Shown here: positions 1 to 13,900 of the stretch, piece after piece
Numbering within the stretch: position 1 is the stretch's first letter
Layout: every line of letters starts with the position of its first letter
Assembly: GCF_030936135.1 (NCBI RefSeq)
Contig: NC_082637.1
Coordinates: 11,855,001 to 11,919,000 of the forward strand
DNA length: 64,000 nucleotides
Reading direction: 5' to 3'
Origin: Gavia stellata
Lineage: Eukaryota; Chordata; Aves; Gaviiformes; Gaviidae
The notes under the pieces: generated by a model
The model's input: the letters and a program-made list of their open reading frames with translations, nothing else
Told to the model about the DNA's origin: nothing
Database searches by the model: none
Position numbers and translations under genes: made by a program

Positions 1-3000
1 CAAGAAATGTCCAATTTTGGGGAAAAAACAGGAACAACTTCCTCTTTTCAAGCCATTTTCTTATTTGGAGGTGTGACTCCCGCCTTGGGTCAGTAGCCCT
101 GAAGAAATCAGTACTGCTGTTCTGGGCAGTGGGCAGGGCTCACTGGGACAAGATCGTCATTGGGGGCCGGTGAATCCTGATGTTGCGCATGTGTCTGCAA
201 CCAGCATAACCCCACAGACTCCTGTGCCGCTGTCCTCAGATCCTCTCGGAAGGCAGGGTCAGTGGAGATTGGTTAGTGACCCCCTGGGGAAATGTGAGGA
301 CCAAGGGCACTATGCTAACATGTGCTTTTATCAATCTGCTTGATTTTTGACTCCTCATTCAAAAGCTCCTATGTTTGTTCCCACCAAATAGAAAAGTTGT
401 CAAGCACATGTTGGTAACGATCAGCCTGTATTGATCTCTGTGTGTTTGAGAGAGATGCTGTTTGACCTTGAATGGCAGGGCTTGCAGGGATGAGGAATTA
501 TTTTGTTTTTCCTTTCTGAGGATTTTTATAAAGTTTTCAGTGTCTCCCGCTTTCCTGTTGGCCTCTGTGTTCTGGTCCCCTGCTCCAGTTGAGCAGGACC
601 ATGCTCTTAGTTCAGCTCTGACCAGCATCCCTCTCCTTGGCATTGCTGAAATGGCCTCAGTGGTGATGGACGGGGTTGCCATGTCTTGGGGATTCAGATT
701 TCTGCCACAAGCAATGAGTGAGGGAGGTGGACAGGCACTTGAGCTGCTCCTGCCTTGCTCGTGGGCGGTCCGGCACGTGGGGAAGAGTGAGTATATCCCT
801 CCCTCCTGTGGCCATGCTACAAATGGGGTCATGATGAGCCAGAAGCTGTAGCCCAGGCACCTTCATGCTGTTGCACCCGCAGAGAGCAAGGCACAGGTTA
901 TCCGCTGTGATGATGAGCTTGCTGTTGCTCATACCACTTTCTGTTTGCTTGAGAGACATGGGCTCGCTGGAGGTAATGAGGGCTAGGTCAAAATATCCAT
1001 CCTTTAGGAGGAGGCGGCAGGCAGCTCCCTGCGCGGGGTTATAGCTGTGAGCTGCGGTGGAGAGGCAGCAACCCTGTGTCTGTCTGGCTGTTGCAAGGGT
1101 GGTCGGATTGTGCACTACACCTGATGGTGAGGGGTGATTGAAGACCTGTTCTGCCCCGTGCTTGGTGTGAGAGCTACAGCCTGGGCAGCTGGCTGGGATC
1201 TGGGGCTCAGCTGTTTCCAGTTCACAGATCACCGGAGCAGATTTGCAGCAAATAGGTGGGAGGCTTGGGCTGCTGGTGGATGATTTTGCTGTACAACTGC
1301 AGTAAAAGTGGAAAGGTTTCTTCCTTCTTGTATGTGGCGGCATGCTGACCTTAGCAGCCAATTCCTGCATGGTGTGTGAAGGAAGCAGCCCAAGGCCAAG
1401 GCAGAAACGTGTTGGGCTTTTTTCCACTTAGGTGATCTCTTTGTGTCCTGGTTGTTGTCAGCAAGTGCTCCAGGTACACACAGCTCATGTCCAGTGTGAG
1501 TGCAGCACATGGGGCTCCCCCAAAGTGGTGAGCTCTGTTGCAGCCCAGCACTGGGAATGGAATTCATGGGTGGGAGAACATGTTGTGCATTGAGTTCTCA
1601 CACCCTTGGAGCAAGGGGGGAGGAGGCGAGATGGCAAAAACCCTACCTGATACCTGGGATGCCTGTGAATAATGAGACTGACATTGCTTGATAAGCAATT
1701 TTCTCCTGCCAAGCTGCACCCCGCAGTGCTGGGGGTGTCTGGGAAGCACCTATCCCTACGTCTCCAGGCCAAGCAGAACAGGGACCCCTCTCGCTGTAGG
1801 AGCAGGCATGTTCTGGCACATCCATCTCCCTCACCTTGCTTCTGTAAGGAGCGCAGTCACCAGCCTGCAGTACCCCTGCTCCCCTCCTTGCATGAGACTG
1901 TGGAGTCAGCCATGCTCCCCTTATTGCACCGACTCATCTCTGTGATCAAAGAGAAGTCATCTCCTACAAGACAGTCCCCGAGAAAGAGCTTTCTTCTTCC
2001 TCCTTAGCGCCTGTAATCTCTTAATACCTATGAAGCTTTGGGACAGCCCATCGGTTTTTATGGCTGTTGCTGAGAGGCGCAGGAGGGAGATGCAGCAAAG
2101 GGGTACTTGCTGCAGAGGTGCAAGGCCACGTGAGCTTGGGGTGGGGGGAACGTGTTTTGGGGAGGAGGATACAAATGTTTATGTTGGGAACAGATATGTA
2201 AACAGGAGTGTTTCTCAGGGACCCCCTTGCCTGCTGCATTGCTCTGTCCGATTTTTAACAAAACAGCTCCCTGACTCCGTCTGCTCTGGTGTGCGTGTCA
2301 GCTACATAAAGCAGGCATTGCTGTCAGTGAATTGGTTAATGCCAGTGTCCTGTGGCAGGGACAGGGATGCAGGCAAGCACCCAGCCTGCCAGCATTTATA
2401 CCTCCTGGCGTCAGCATTGGCCGTGCTCCTGGAGGACTGGGGAGGGCACCGAAATAGTTTCCATTCTCCTCTCTGCTGTGGGAATGAGTCTCCTGGGTAA
2501 CAAACACTCCTTGTTCTGCACAGAGCTCCACAGCTGAGACTCTCTGTCTCCTTCCTCGCTGCTGCTCCCCAACTGTCCCAGCTGAACGGGCCAGAGACGT
2601 CTGCTTAAGCCTGCCTTAATTAACGCTGACAATACAATGGGACTGGCCGTACGGGGGTCCGGGGCCTGCACGCTAATGGGAGTACAGTAAATAGTCTCAT
2701 TTACTGCAGCTCGGGTGGAGCAGGGCTCGCCAGGACTAGCTTTCGGCTTGCTGTAACGGCCAGGCACGGCAGTACATCCCTCGCTCCTGCGTCCTCCCTG
2801 GGGCTTGTCCCTGCTGCTTGAATGGGACCAGGTGGTGGTGTGGGTCCCGAGCATCCAAGGAAAGGCAAGCAGTGGGCTGGGGAGCGTGGAGTACCACGGA
2901 TGGGGCGGATGCATCGGCCTCTCGGGAAGGACCTGCGGAGCCTGAGCTTTGGGATGCGCTGAGGGATCATTCCCAGTGTTTCGGAGGTGAGTAGCAAAGC

Positions 3001-4809
3001 CGCCTCTGGGGTGCTGCCTCCAGTGCGTTGCAGATGGGCTGCACAGCCCACAGCCAGCCCAGGGCCCTTTCTCTTTTCTCGCTGGAAAGGTCTCTCTGCA
3101 CTGGGGACGCCTGCCTCTGGAGCCCTTTGTGGGAGCCACTCACCAGGCACTGGGTTTTCAGTCAGAAATATGATTTGAATGTTACCTGAAGAGATACTTT
3201 AAAGGTTTCTAGTGGTCTGGGGTGCGAGACAATTGGCAGCAGCTTCCAGTAATGAGTCTAACATTTTTCTGGAATAGCTTTTTTACGTTGGCCTCTCCAG
3301 AGGCAGAAGGTTCTGCAAAGTGTTGCATTGTCTGGACTGTTGTATTTGTTTTATTTAGTTGCTGCTTTGGGGCTCTATGCTTTTTGCATAGAGCAAGAAG
3401 TACTCAGGCATGTGACGGTTCTTCATTTCATTGAACCGTGTGACATTTTTACCTCTTCTCTGACTTGCCCACTCCCCGTGGAGCCTCGGTTTAGGAGATG
3501 GGGTTTGGTTAAGGCTCGTGGGAGTTGCTTTTTCCAGTGTGGACGCTCCATTTTCTGAGCTCTGCTTAGCTCAGTGCAGGCCGGTGGCTGTAGGAGCGGA
3601 GCTGGATGGCAAAGTGCAATGATATGAGTGGTCCCTCCAGGGCGGTTGTCTCAGGACAGCTGCTCCAGCACTCAAAACATCTCCCCTGGCACAGCCTGGA
3701 GCACAGCTGAGTTTTTGGGGTGTGTGGTCATGCCCAGACTGTGGTAGAAAAACAAAAGTAGCCACATATGTCCCTTGGCGAAGCTACCTGTGCCCTGTCG
3801 GGAGCTGCACTGACTTGCCTATGGAGCAGGTTGCAGCTGCCTCTGGTGAAAGGGGGCAATGGAGAAATCCTTTCACATGGCCCCAGGGTAGCAAGAGAGC
3901 CTGGGCTTTTGCAGGTGGTAATCCATTGTTTCAGGAAGGAAGATTGCCTTGGATTGCTTTGCAGAGGTGCCAGGATTTGGCCCAGGTTACAGGCAGCACT
4001 TTAATCACAAGCTGTAGTTAATAGTTGCTGGGATCTTGATCTGCGATTCCCTGTGACAGCAGGGACTTCAGCCATCCTGTCCCTGCCAGGTGTGTTTGGC
4101 ACCAGGAGAAGCGCTGGTGGTTGCATCTCGCTCCGGGGATAGCTGCGTTTCAGGGATGCTGTGTAGATAGATACTGCTGGTGAAGCTGTTTAGGGCAAGG
4201 CACTACAGAAATGTAAAAGAAGCTTCAAGAAGCTTCTTGTAGTCTTCCTGATCTCTCAGTACTAAGTCCTCCCATCCTCCTCCTCCTGTGCATTACTTTG
4301 CAGACTAGCATTTTCTCTCCAAGGGCTCTGGCTGCCATTATCAACGGTAGGAACATAGCACTCCAGTTCCTTTTGCTTTCCTTTGCAAAGCCAGGAGAAG
4401 AGATCGGGCAGCTTGCAACCACGCAGCATCTGAAACCCAAGCTTATCACAGAGCAAGATGCTGCAGCTCTATTTTATGGCATAAGCTTTAGGCTTTTTAT
4501 TTCTCCTTCTCTGATTTCCCAATTGCTGTGAGAATCAATCCTCCATCTTCCAGCTCGACTTATCTCCCCTCCTCTCCTTCTCTGCTCCCTCCCATCCCCT
4601 GCCTTGTCTGAGGTCCCACAGAGACTGATTGCAAGCGGAGCGGTGGTGCTGTGGGCACGCTTGCTCCTTCACACGCAGCAACGTCACAGCAGCAGCAGCA
4701 GCAGCAGGAGCATTGGAGATGTGATTGCGCAGACCCTCTGCATTGCCAGGGATGCAGCTTTAAAAAAAAAAAATTAAAAAAAAAAAATTTGACTCTGTGT
4801 TTCCCACAG
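1..4809. other. Non-coding stretch, no gene seen
   Basis: ORFs on both strands lack any recognisable family and look random in composition. A perfect 9-bp inverted repeat with a TTTTT loop is at 3372-3394. A 10-bp palindrome-bearing tandem repeat (AAGAAGCTTC twice) is at 4217-4236. The block at 2600-2700 (TTAATTAACGC, ACAGTAAATAG) reads like a possible conserved non-coding element, but this cannot be shown from one sequence. Confidence 0.5.
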
Positions 4810-4915
4810 CATCCTGGTGAGAGAGCACGGAGCCCGCTGGAATCCGAAGGCTCAGCAGTGCCGGAGCAGAGCGTGTTCAGTGAGAGGAGACAGGGAGCGG
4901 AGGATCTGTGGAAAG
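4810..4915 (+). other. Candidate untranslated 5' exon (RUSC2 upstream exon?)
   Basis: TGTTTCCCACAG followed by a GC-rich 106-nt stretch and AAAG|GTGAGA gives a well-formed acceptor and donor. Upstream are a CAG run (4688-4708) and two poly-A tracts (4762-4789). If read as a first exon, its start could lie further upstream near 4650. RUSC2 needs at least one non-coding exon upstream of 25,537, and this is the best candidate I saw. There is no proof of transcription. Confidence 0.3.
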
Positions 4916-7900
4916 GTGAGATGGAGAAATGATCGGGGTGGGCGTTAGTCATATTGATGGTTTTCAGGCCGTTCATTGTCCTGCAAAGTGGCCGGTTTGT
5001 TTTTCTAGAGATTGCCAGCTACCCGATGAAGCTTGCAAGATTTTAGGATTGCTTTGTCTCTTCAGAGGCTGCGTTGCTTTGGAGCTGCTGTGGTTATAAT
5101 GGATGTAAGCGAGGGAGGAGGCTGGTGTTGCTGTGCAGAATGCATGTTTGTCCATTGTAGCTATGAAATAGCGGTTGTCATGTCCGGGGCTGGTTGTGCA
5201 GAGGCGAGCCGTGCTTCGCCCTGACAATGCTGTTGCCCAGCTCTCCATTGTGCCTGCCATGACAGCCAAGCCCACACGGATTGTTTTGGTCCCGCCAGCT
5301 ACCGTGCTCTCTGTGCATCCCTGGCAGTGATGCTGCTGTGCAGCTCAAAAGCTGTTTTGACGGACAGCGCTTCCATGAAAAGCCAGAAACAAAGGATGCA
5401 GACAGAGGAGAGGCTGCCGTCAGTGTGGCTTTTGGCTTTTTTTTTTTTCCTTCCCCCCTAAATACTGGTAAATGAATTGCTCAAAAGGCGTTAGGGTAAA
5501 ATATTGTGGCAGGTAAAACCCTGCTTTTACTAAGAGATACATGGGCTCTGTGGAGGCTGGAGTCCTTTGTGTTGCCCAGGGTGTGTCTGTGCTGGCTGTC
5601 TTAAATGGATGCTTTTTCCCTGCCTCTTTTCAGAGACCGGATGAGAAAGGTTATCTAGGAATGGAGGAATTACTGCTTTTAATTACTGAAATGAGGGGTC
5701 CAGGCTGGGTACCAGTCACTAGAGCTTAATTACATGGTCTTGTTATAGCCAAATCCCTCTTTTCCCTCCCCGCCTTCCTTCTTTTTCCCTCCCCCACCCT
5801 CTGCACAAATCCTTCCATGAAATTGCCTCTGCAAATGCAAAGGGAGAAGGGCTTGAACAAATAGAAGGGTATATGTGGGATAGGGGTATAGATGCTGGAG
5901 AGGCAATGTTCAGGGTGACAGCCAGTGAGAACAATAAGGCAAAGGTATAAAAGAATGAGATTTCAATATGTCTGGTACAGTGATGTGGCTGTAGGGGAAC
6001 ATACACATGGGAATGTAGTAACAAAGGGGGATAAGCAAATAACAGGTGCAATCTTTTAGGGTAATGGAAGATACTGAGCATGAGGGGTTGCAATTGAAGG
6101 TGTTCTGGGGGAATGTGGTGTTAATGGGAGCTACATTAGCATTGGCTGTTGAGGAACAGATCATACAGGGACTGGATTGATTGGTGTCGTAAAGGTTTAT
6201 GGAGTATGGGGGAAGTAGGGATCCACTTTTTTACCTCCAGACACCTACAGCCTCGCATACCAGTGTTGCTGAAGAGCGAGCTTGGCAGGTCTGACCTAGT
6301 CACGAAAGCTTTCTGCGGTTTTCCAGTGACCCAAGAATAATTCAGATAAAACATCTTCAGGCCTGTCAGGAGCAACAGGATGACAGGAAAAATGTAGATA
6401 AAATGGTAAACGTTTGGCAGAGCTGTAGAGGAAACGTGGAGCAGAAGAGGCAGTGAGGGGCATTGCAGAGCTGGAGGAACAGAGGCTGCGGGTCAGAGAC
6501 CAGCAGCAGAGGGCACGGGGGAGGAAATTCAGGGATGTCATTGTCCGGGTATGTAAATGTGTCATTTGTACTCTCATTCTCCAGCCTCTCACTGTGTTCC
6601 CCGAGACGGTCAGTGCTGTGTGCAGCCCCAAAAGGTTTGTGGAAGTGGGAGCGATCCTGAGCACAGTCTTTTCTGCAGCAGTTTTCTGAAGGAACCATTT
6701 TGCTGCTGCAGGTTCTCAGTCGCTTGCTCCCTCTCCATCCCTATGGAGTGGCAAGGCTCTCCGGCCTTTACACCTGCTGGAGAAGATAAACCCAGAGTTT
6801 CGGAGCAGGGTGCCAGGTAGGAAGGAGAGACCTTCCAGCAAAACCACAGAGCAGAGTGCATTCTGCTCGCAGCTCTGTGGCAATGTCCTGGAAGCATCAT
6901 AGGGCTTCCTGAACTGCAGCTCCTTCTCATCCCTGTCTTGCCCTGGGACCTGGGAACCCTCTCTGTGTCTCCATGTCTCTGTCCCATTCAGCCTGATGGG
7001 AGCAGGCAGCAGGATATGCTCCTACAGGAGCATATCCAGACTGTGTTTGTGGTGCTGCTGCAGAATAGGCTCCTGCAGGAGCTTGGAGGGGGGTAACAAC
7101 AGCACCAGTGTGTTTGTAGGTGCATCATGGGCCAGAGGACAGGACATATCTAATGCAGGATACACACACTTGCATCGGGCTGTGGAAGAAAAATTGTGTA
7201 TAGTTTGTGTGTACAATGTTTGCCTAAAGGAATAAAAAGAAGGTGATGCAGCCTCCTGCGCTGTGTGGGTTTGGAATGCCCCCCTGGACATACAGGCTGT
7301 GCCTAGCTACTAGGTGCCACTCTTACAACAAGAGCACCTGTTAAGCGGTGAGAGTGCACAGATGATCTCTGCCTTGAGATGCTTAAAAGGTGGGCAAGAG
7401 CTTCTGGCGACTGGAGCTGACCGAAATGATTGACGGGAAGGAGATACTAATTGCTGCTGTGTGTCTTCGTCACTGCGCTGATGCAGAATGCTGGAGGTAA
7501 AATGCAGCTGGATCTCTGGATGAAAGGGACCTGGACCTGCATTGCAGAAAGTGCAGGTGGCCCAGGAGAGTATGCCATGGACTCAGGAATGGCCCATGGC
7601 TCCATTACAGCCTCTCAGGGGTTGGAGGCTGTGATAGCAAACAAAAAATGAGGTTTCTGTCCCAGAGATCTTCATTTTCTTCCACTCCGATGCTCCTGGT
7701 GAGTCAAGATCTCACTCTGGTATTACTCCTGATAGCCAGACCATAGCCTACCTTTTGCAACTCCATGTTTCATTTATTTGCCAGTCTGATGGTTCTTTTC
7801 CAATGTTTTATGAAAGCCTTATGTAGTACTAAGGGCAGGTTGAGAAATCTAACGTGGGTCACATTCCTTCCTCTTTTGGAACATGTACAGACTTTACCTT

Positions 7901-10900
7901 TATTATTCACCAGCCACACAGCTTCCCCTCCTTCCTCTTTTTCCTCATGGGTATTTTTATCAAAAGCCCTGTTGCCAGCTGCAATCATGCCACTATTCTT
8001 TCCTTGTTCTGGGATCAAGAATATCTTGTCCCTCTAACTTGGGTGCATTCATCTTCTTGAATTTGTTTCCACTTCAAAAGCTCATTTCCTTTTCTGTACC
8101 CTCTTTCCTTTGTATTATCCAACCTGTCGTCACCGCAGCTTCAATATTCTTCTTGCCAAAACAGCACTATAGATGCTGGTTTACTTACCTCTAATATCCT
8201 TCTTGGTGTGGTTATTCATTCAGGTTGGTCAGGAACCCTGCTCTTCTAATTTCCTCACTTTGCTTGGAGATTCCAGATGTTTTTTTTTACTGATGATGTA
8301 CATTCAAAGTATTTTCTGCAGTACTTCTCCAAGCTTTTTGTTCTTGTTGGCTTTATAACTGTTTTCCGTGACACGCCAGAGATCTGTTCTTTAAAAATTA
8401 AAAAGGTTTCGTTACAGAGCTGTTTGCTTTTTACCCATCTGTTTAATATAAACTGGGTCAGCTTGAGATACTCAGACCAAAGCCACTTCTGTATCGTGGA
8501 TGCCGGGCAATAACTCATCTCAGTAGGCATGGTTCTGGTGGTTAAACCCAAGAAAAGCAAACGAAAAGAGAGGGATGCGGAAATCTGTGCAGGTGGTTGA
8601 GAGGCGGAGGATTGGAGGTGGACGTGCTTCCCTGCCAGCTGTGGAATCGCAGTACAGTACTGGACGAGAAGATTTTGTCCCCATGTTTGTGGAAGCCATT
8701 GAAATCCAACTGGTAGTAGGAAAACTCACTTGTTTGCTACCTGTGCTGCTTGTGGGAAGAGTCCTGATGTGGATAAAGTGCTTCTGGCAGTCCAGACTGT
8801 AAGTCCAAAAGAGCCAGAAGTTCACCCCGTTCCAGAGCTATGCGAAAGGCTGCAGGATAAGGCTTGAAGGAGCTGAGGGAGCTTGGCTGGCAGGGGGTGA
8901 AATCCATAGCAAAGATCAGTGACAGCTGTGTTGGTAACTAGCCTTAGCAGGGATTTGTTGTGTTATCTGCTGAGCAGGTTCCCTGCATGCCCTAGCACTC
9001 ATCAGAAAGTTGGTTACTCTCCAAAGAGAAAGAAACAGGCTGTCAAAATGGCTCTGGTCCCTGATTCTGCTCCAGTTTTCTCTCTTGATGAAAATGATTT
9101 TAATGTTCATTTTCTGAAAGAAGTGGGTCAAAGCAGGGACATACCTGTTAAGATGAGCGCAAGAGCAGGCACGTCCACAAACTCTTCCTCTCCCCACCGC
9201 AGTTGTGTTGCACCCTCAGGGTCATGTAGACAATGTTTTTTTCTTTCTTACTGGGCAAAGCTGCTGGTGTAAGCACCAGCAGATAGGAAAGAAAAAAAAA
9301 AGGGACTACAGTTGTTAACTGTTGTAAATGCGAGGAAGGCAGAGCTGTAATGTTGGTGAGTGGCTGTAACGGAGGTGATGGCAGCTTCTGGCTCAGGCTC
9401 ATCCTCTGAGTTTGCTGGGAGGGAGACCCTGTGTTGGTCTTTGTGTAGTGCTGAGGGCGTGGGGCTGGTAGTACCTGTGAGTGATAAACAATAAATACTT
9501 GAGTGATGGCAGCAACGCTTTGTACTGACACTTGGCATGGGAAACTGGCGCAACCACCAAACCTGTTCTCTGCTCCAGTGGAAGATGTTCCCTGGAAGGA
9601 GAGACCGAGTGTTACAGCCCTGTTGTGCTTTTTGGTCCAGTGGCACAGATATCTCAGAGTAAGGAGAGCTAGCTATTCCTTCTGGCAAGAGGGGATTTTC
9701 TCCTCTGGGAGTTACGGGAAAAAAAAAATCAGAGTCTGTAGGGAAGACCTTGGCAAATACACAGCAGATTTTCACCTGGGACCCACTGTTACCTCAGACT
9801 AGACCGTGCTCTGTTCTTGGGGAAGGGTGGGACACATGGACAAGGGTGGGACACATGGACAAGGGATGGGTACCGAACTGGGAGACTCAGCCTTCCCCTT
9901 CACTCCCAGATGTGCAAGAGACTCACTTCAGCATCTGTGGCTCTGGTGAACCCTCAGGAGCTCTCCTGCATACCGGTGCCAGAAAAAAACCTGCATACAG
10001 TTGCAGGAAAATGAGTTTTTTGTGAGAACTTAAGTTGTGATGTGAGGTTTGAGCTGATGAGTTGCTTAACTGTGATGCAGTCAACCTTGGGGAAAATTTG
10101 TGCTCCTGAGTGTTGGCTAACACAGACCCGGTTCAGCACCAATTAGACCATCTCTCTCAGCTCCTTCTGACCCTCAGGGAACAGGCTCTTCACGTGTTAC
10201 TCTTTAAGGGAGCAGGGAGTCCTTGCTCCCTACATAGTTAGACTAATCTCATCGGTTTGCTTTAACTCCAGAACTGCACCTTATTCTTTTTAAACTGGCA
10301 CCAGCTGCCACTGCTTCTGGAGAAGTCTGACCTAAATGCTTTCAGTGGCAGACTCTTCTCCATTCTGTTCTGTCTGCATTGGTGCCAGAGCAACCACATG
10401 CTTTCTTAGCCTCCTTTCGCTTAGTAGGTCCAATCCACCTGAACTGTTTAGCAGACCATCTTCTTTTGGTCCCTCTCTGGGGCTCCCATGGTGAAGAGTG
10501 GGGATGTGTGCCTCGTGCTGCGTTGTCGTGTGTCTTCTGTGTAGCTCAGAGAGCACAGCTGTCCTCACAGACGTCCTTCTCAGCAGGGAGAACGACCCGT
10601 CTGGACCATTGTGCCAGTGCAATTTACTCTTCTTAGTAGGGAGGCTAGTTCCAGAGCCTGCTTACATGGCATTTTTCCCTGTAGTCCCAGCCTCAGACCT
10701 TTCCCACTAACTCAGCTGGTAGAGTCATAAGCCCATATATGAGCAGATCCAGTAGGAAGTATAAATAATTATATCTCTGGTCCCAAGATATTGTTGGCCC
10801 ACACAGCATCTCTTCCCTGGCTTTGCCTAATTCTTTCTAATGATCGATACCTGGAGTGACACATCTGCCCTGGGGGTTGGCTTGCTGTGATTAACCTCTT

Positions 10901-13900
10901 CTTCACCACTTCTTAGTGCGTGAGTAGTTGTACTCACTTCCAAGGGATTTCTTTCCTGGATGTGGCTTACCATGAGCAATGATTGTAGCTTGACCCTTCA
11001 GAAGAACAGCAAGTGGATTTTGAGAAGCATCTGCACTTAGCCATTTTCTATTGGCAACAGTTGTCTACAGTCAGTGGCATCTAACTTAACCTACTGCTGA
11101 GATTTATCTCCAGCTGCAGGTCATAGTGCTTGAAATAGCTGTTGAAGACAGCATCTTCCTTACCCAGATGTCTCCTCCTGCTTTCAGCTCCATGTCATGA
11201 GCCTCATTTTCATTTCTGAAGACACTTGCTATTTATAATTATTGTATTTATAAAGCACTTTGAAGCTGGTGACAACTTATTACAGTAAGCCTGAAAGCCT
11301 TTTCATTCCCATGTGCTTCCCTTCCCTGTTTTCTCTTAGACTGGCTGTTTTGGGGGGAGGACTGGGTCAGACGAAAGGTGAGGCAGCATGGAGCACAGGG
11401 GGACCTCGGACATCCCTGGAGGTCTCTAGACCCTAGGAGAGTAGGGCTAGCCAGTTCCTTACACAATAACGGAGGAGGAGAGGAGGAACTGCCAGAAACA
11501 GGTATGTCCCAGCACTGACAAGCAATGTCATGAGGGTGATCAAAGCACAAAGGTGGCAATGCATTAGTCACATGTCATTCAGTTTATGTTTGACCATATT
11601 TTGTTGAGACACTGATAGTAGTTGTTGACGCATTGGGGTTTTTTTTCTCTGTGCTTCTGTTGGTGACTTTGCACAAGCTTTAGAGACCCCAAAGTATGTC
11701 TCCATCTCTGTAACCCTGACCTCTTCCAGGCTTTGTGTTGCTGGTATGATTTGGTGCTGCACAGTGGAGAAACACCCCAGCCTGAAGCAATGAGTTTGTA
11801 TTTGTCCTGGCGGCACTGAGAGGTGGTTTCCCTCTGTACCAGAGCATGTTTGACAGACAGTATTTTGGTCTACTGCCTTCTTGTCTGCTTTCCCCTTGGC
11901 ATGAGTTGAGGTTGAAAAGAAAAACCACAACAACTTCTTGGCTTGCCCGTCAAAATGAAAGAGGAGTCTTGCCTTTCATGGAGGCAAGCCACCAGACCTC
12001 ACTGATTTAATGAGGCAAATTCACCAGGGAAAATATCCTTCAGCCCAGACCTTAGTCAAACATTGAGGACCCTCTTGTGTCTTGCGGGACCACAAAGAAA
12101 TTTGCATGGGGACCTCTCTCCACATGCCTACACCAAGAATTTGTGCAACTTGAGGGAGCAAACCCCCCCAGAAACCACACTCCACAGACAGCAAAAAGAA
12201 ACTCCTCTCCTCAGAGAACAGACACGTAAGAAAAATCACCTGGTTTCTTCTAGGCTAGTCTTGTTGCAAACCTTGAGTTTCTGAGCTTGATGTTATGTTG
12301 TGTAAATGTGGGTAACAGAGGATAGTCACAGAAGTACACTTTATCAGGTTCCAAATCATTAAACTGATTAAATTGATTCCAACTCATTAAACTGATGTTA
12401 TTAAACTGCAAAAAGTACCTGGATGTCACCCTGATCATAAGGAACTTTACTTGGTGAACATCTACATATGAATGTTAGAATACATAAGAAATGGAACGGA
12501 AAATTATGGTACAGAGTCTTCTAACGTTGATACAGAAAGCAGGGGACATCCCACTGTTGATTCGGAAACTGTATGCAATTAGTCACCCCAGCTCAGAAGC
12601 ATGACTGCAAAATTAGAGGGAATGAGAAACTGCCCAGAAAACTGCTCAAAGTCCTGGAAGACTCTTGTAAGAGGAGAGACTGAGAAAATGGGAATTACTT
12701 GTGTTAAATGGGAAACTGTAGCGTTCATGATATGGAATAATGAACAGTCTAGAGAAAGGTGATAATGATTTATATGCTGCCCTGCTTGTGACTTGGAAGT
12801 ATTCCAGGAAATTAAGGAGGATTATTGGAAACTGATAATAGGAATAATTTTCACATATGGTGATTAATTAGTCCACAAATCTTGCTCTCAAATTTCAAAG
12901 CCCAGCGATATTCCCAAATGGCTTGGCATTTGTGTGAGTAAGACTACCCAGTGTATTTATAGTACGTGTTCAGAAGTTGCAGTTTTGAAACCTCCTGGTT
13001 GAGTTGAGGCCTGTCTCAGTGCAAGGGCTTAGGAGAGGTAAATTCTTCCTCCCCACTTGTTGCAGGTACTTACTCTTTTCTCTGAGACATCTGGTACAGA
13101 AAGGACACAACAGCTTCAAGAAAGGAGGTGCCCAAATGTGACCATGTGCTAGCTGGGAAGATCTGCGAGCCTACAGTCTTATGGTATCTCCTCAGGTCTC
13201 TTGAACACCCTTGAAGTGATTAGAAGCAGAGTGTCATCCCTCTGGTAGTCTTGGTGTGTCCCCTGGGACACTGACCTGCTCTTCCAGTACAGAGTCAAGG
13301 ATCATCCCCTTTTGCCCTCCTTTTTTCTCCTAGTGAATAGGTCTATGCATCCTCTGCAGCCCAGCAAGACTTTCCTCGGCAGAAGACCTTGGTTAATCCA
13401 GGGTTATCAGATTTAGTTGGTTAGACCCCTAATGCTCTGTTGAGCCCAGTCATTCCAAGCCTAATTAGCACATGAGCTGTCTTGTGGAGCGATATCCTAA
13501 AATAAACTGTCCCGAATAGTGCTTTACAAGCCGAGTTTGGTTTGGGTTGCCAGCCCCTGCAAGGGATAAGTTTCTCCTCTCAGAAGAAAAGTATGTGTAA
13601 TCATTAGGAGTGCTTGGTCTGCTTCATAAGTATTTTATTAAGGTTCTGGCTTGCCTTTTGTTAGTTCTGTTGCATGGAAAATATTCTGTTACGTAAATTG
13701 ATGCTGCGGTTTCATCCAGATCCTCTGAGTTCTGCCTTGCCACCGGCCATGTGAACATAGAAACACACCCACACATCAGGAGGAGAACACTTGGAGGGAG
13801 GTTGGTGACTGGACCAAGGATCTGGGAATACGCTTGTACATGAGCAGAATGAAAGGCTTGGGACTGCTCAGAGGGGTGGGAAATGTGGTAGAAAATATGA

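Noticed and set aside
657-1427. 256-codon antisense ORF
   Set aside because: Composition is Ser/Cys/Pro-rich without a recognisable domain, and several overlapping ORFs of similar quality occur in the same place.
3372-3394. 9-bp hairpin as a microRNA precursor
   Set aside because: The stem is too short and does not extend into the flanks. The same holds for the hairpin at 21,949-21,977.
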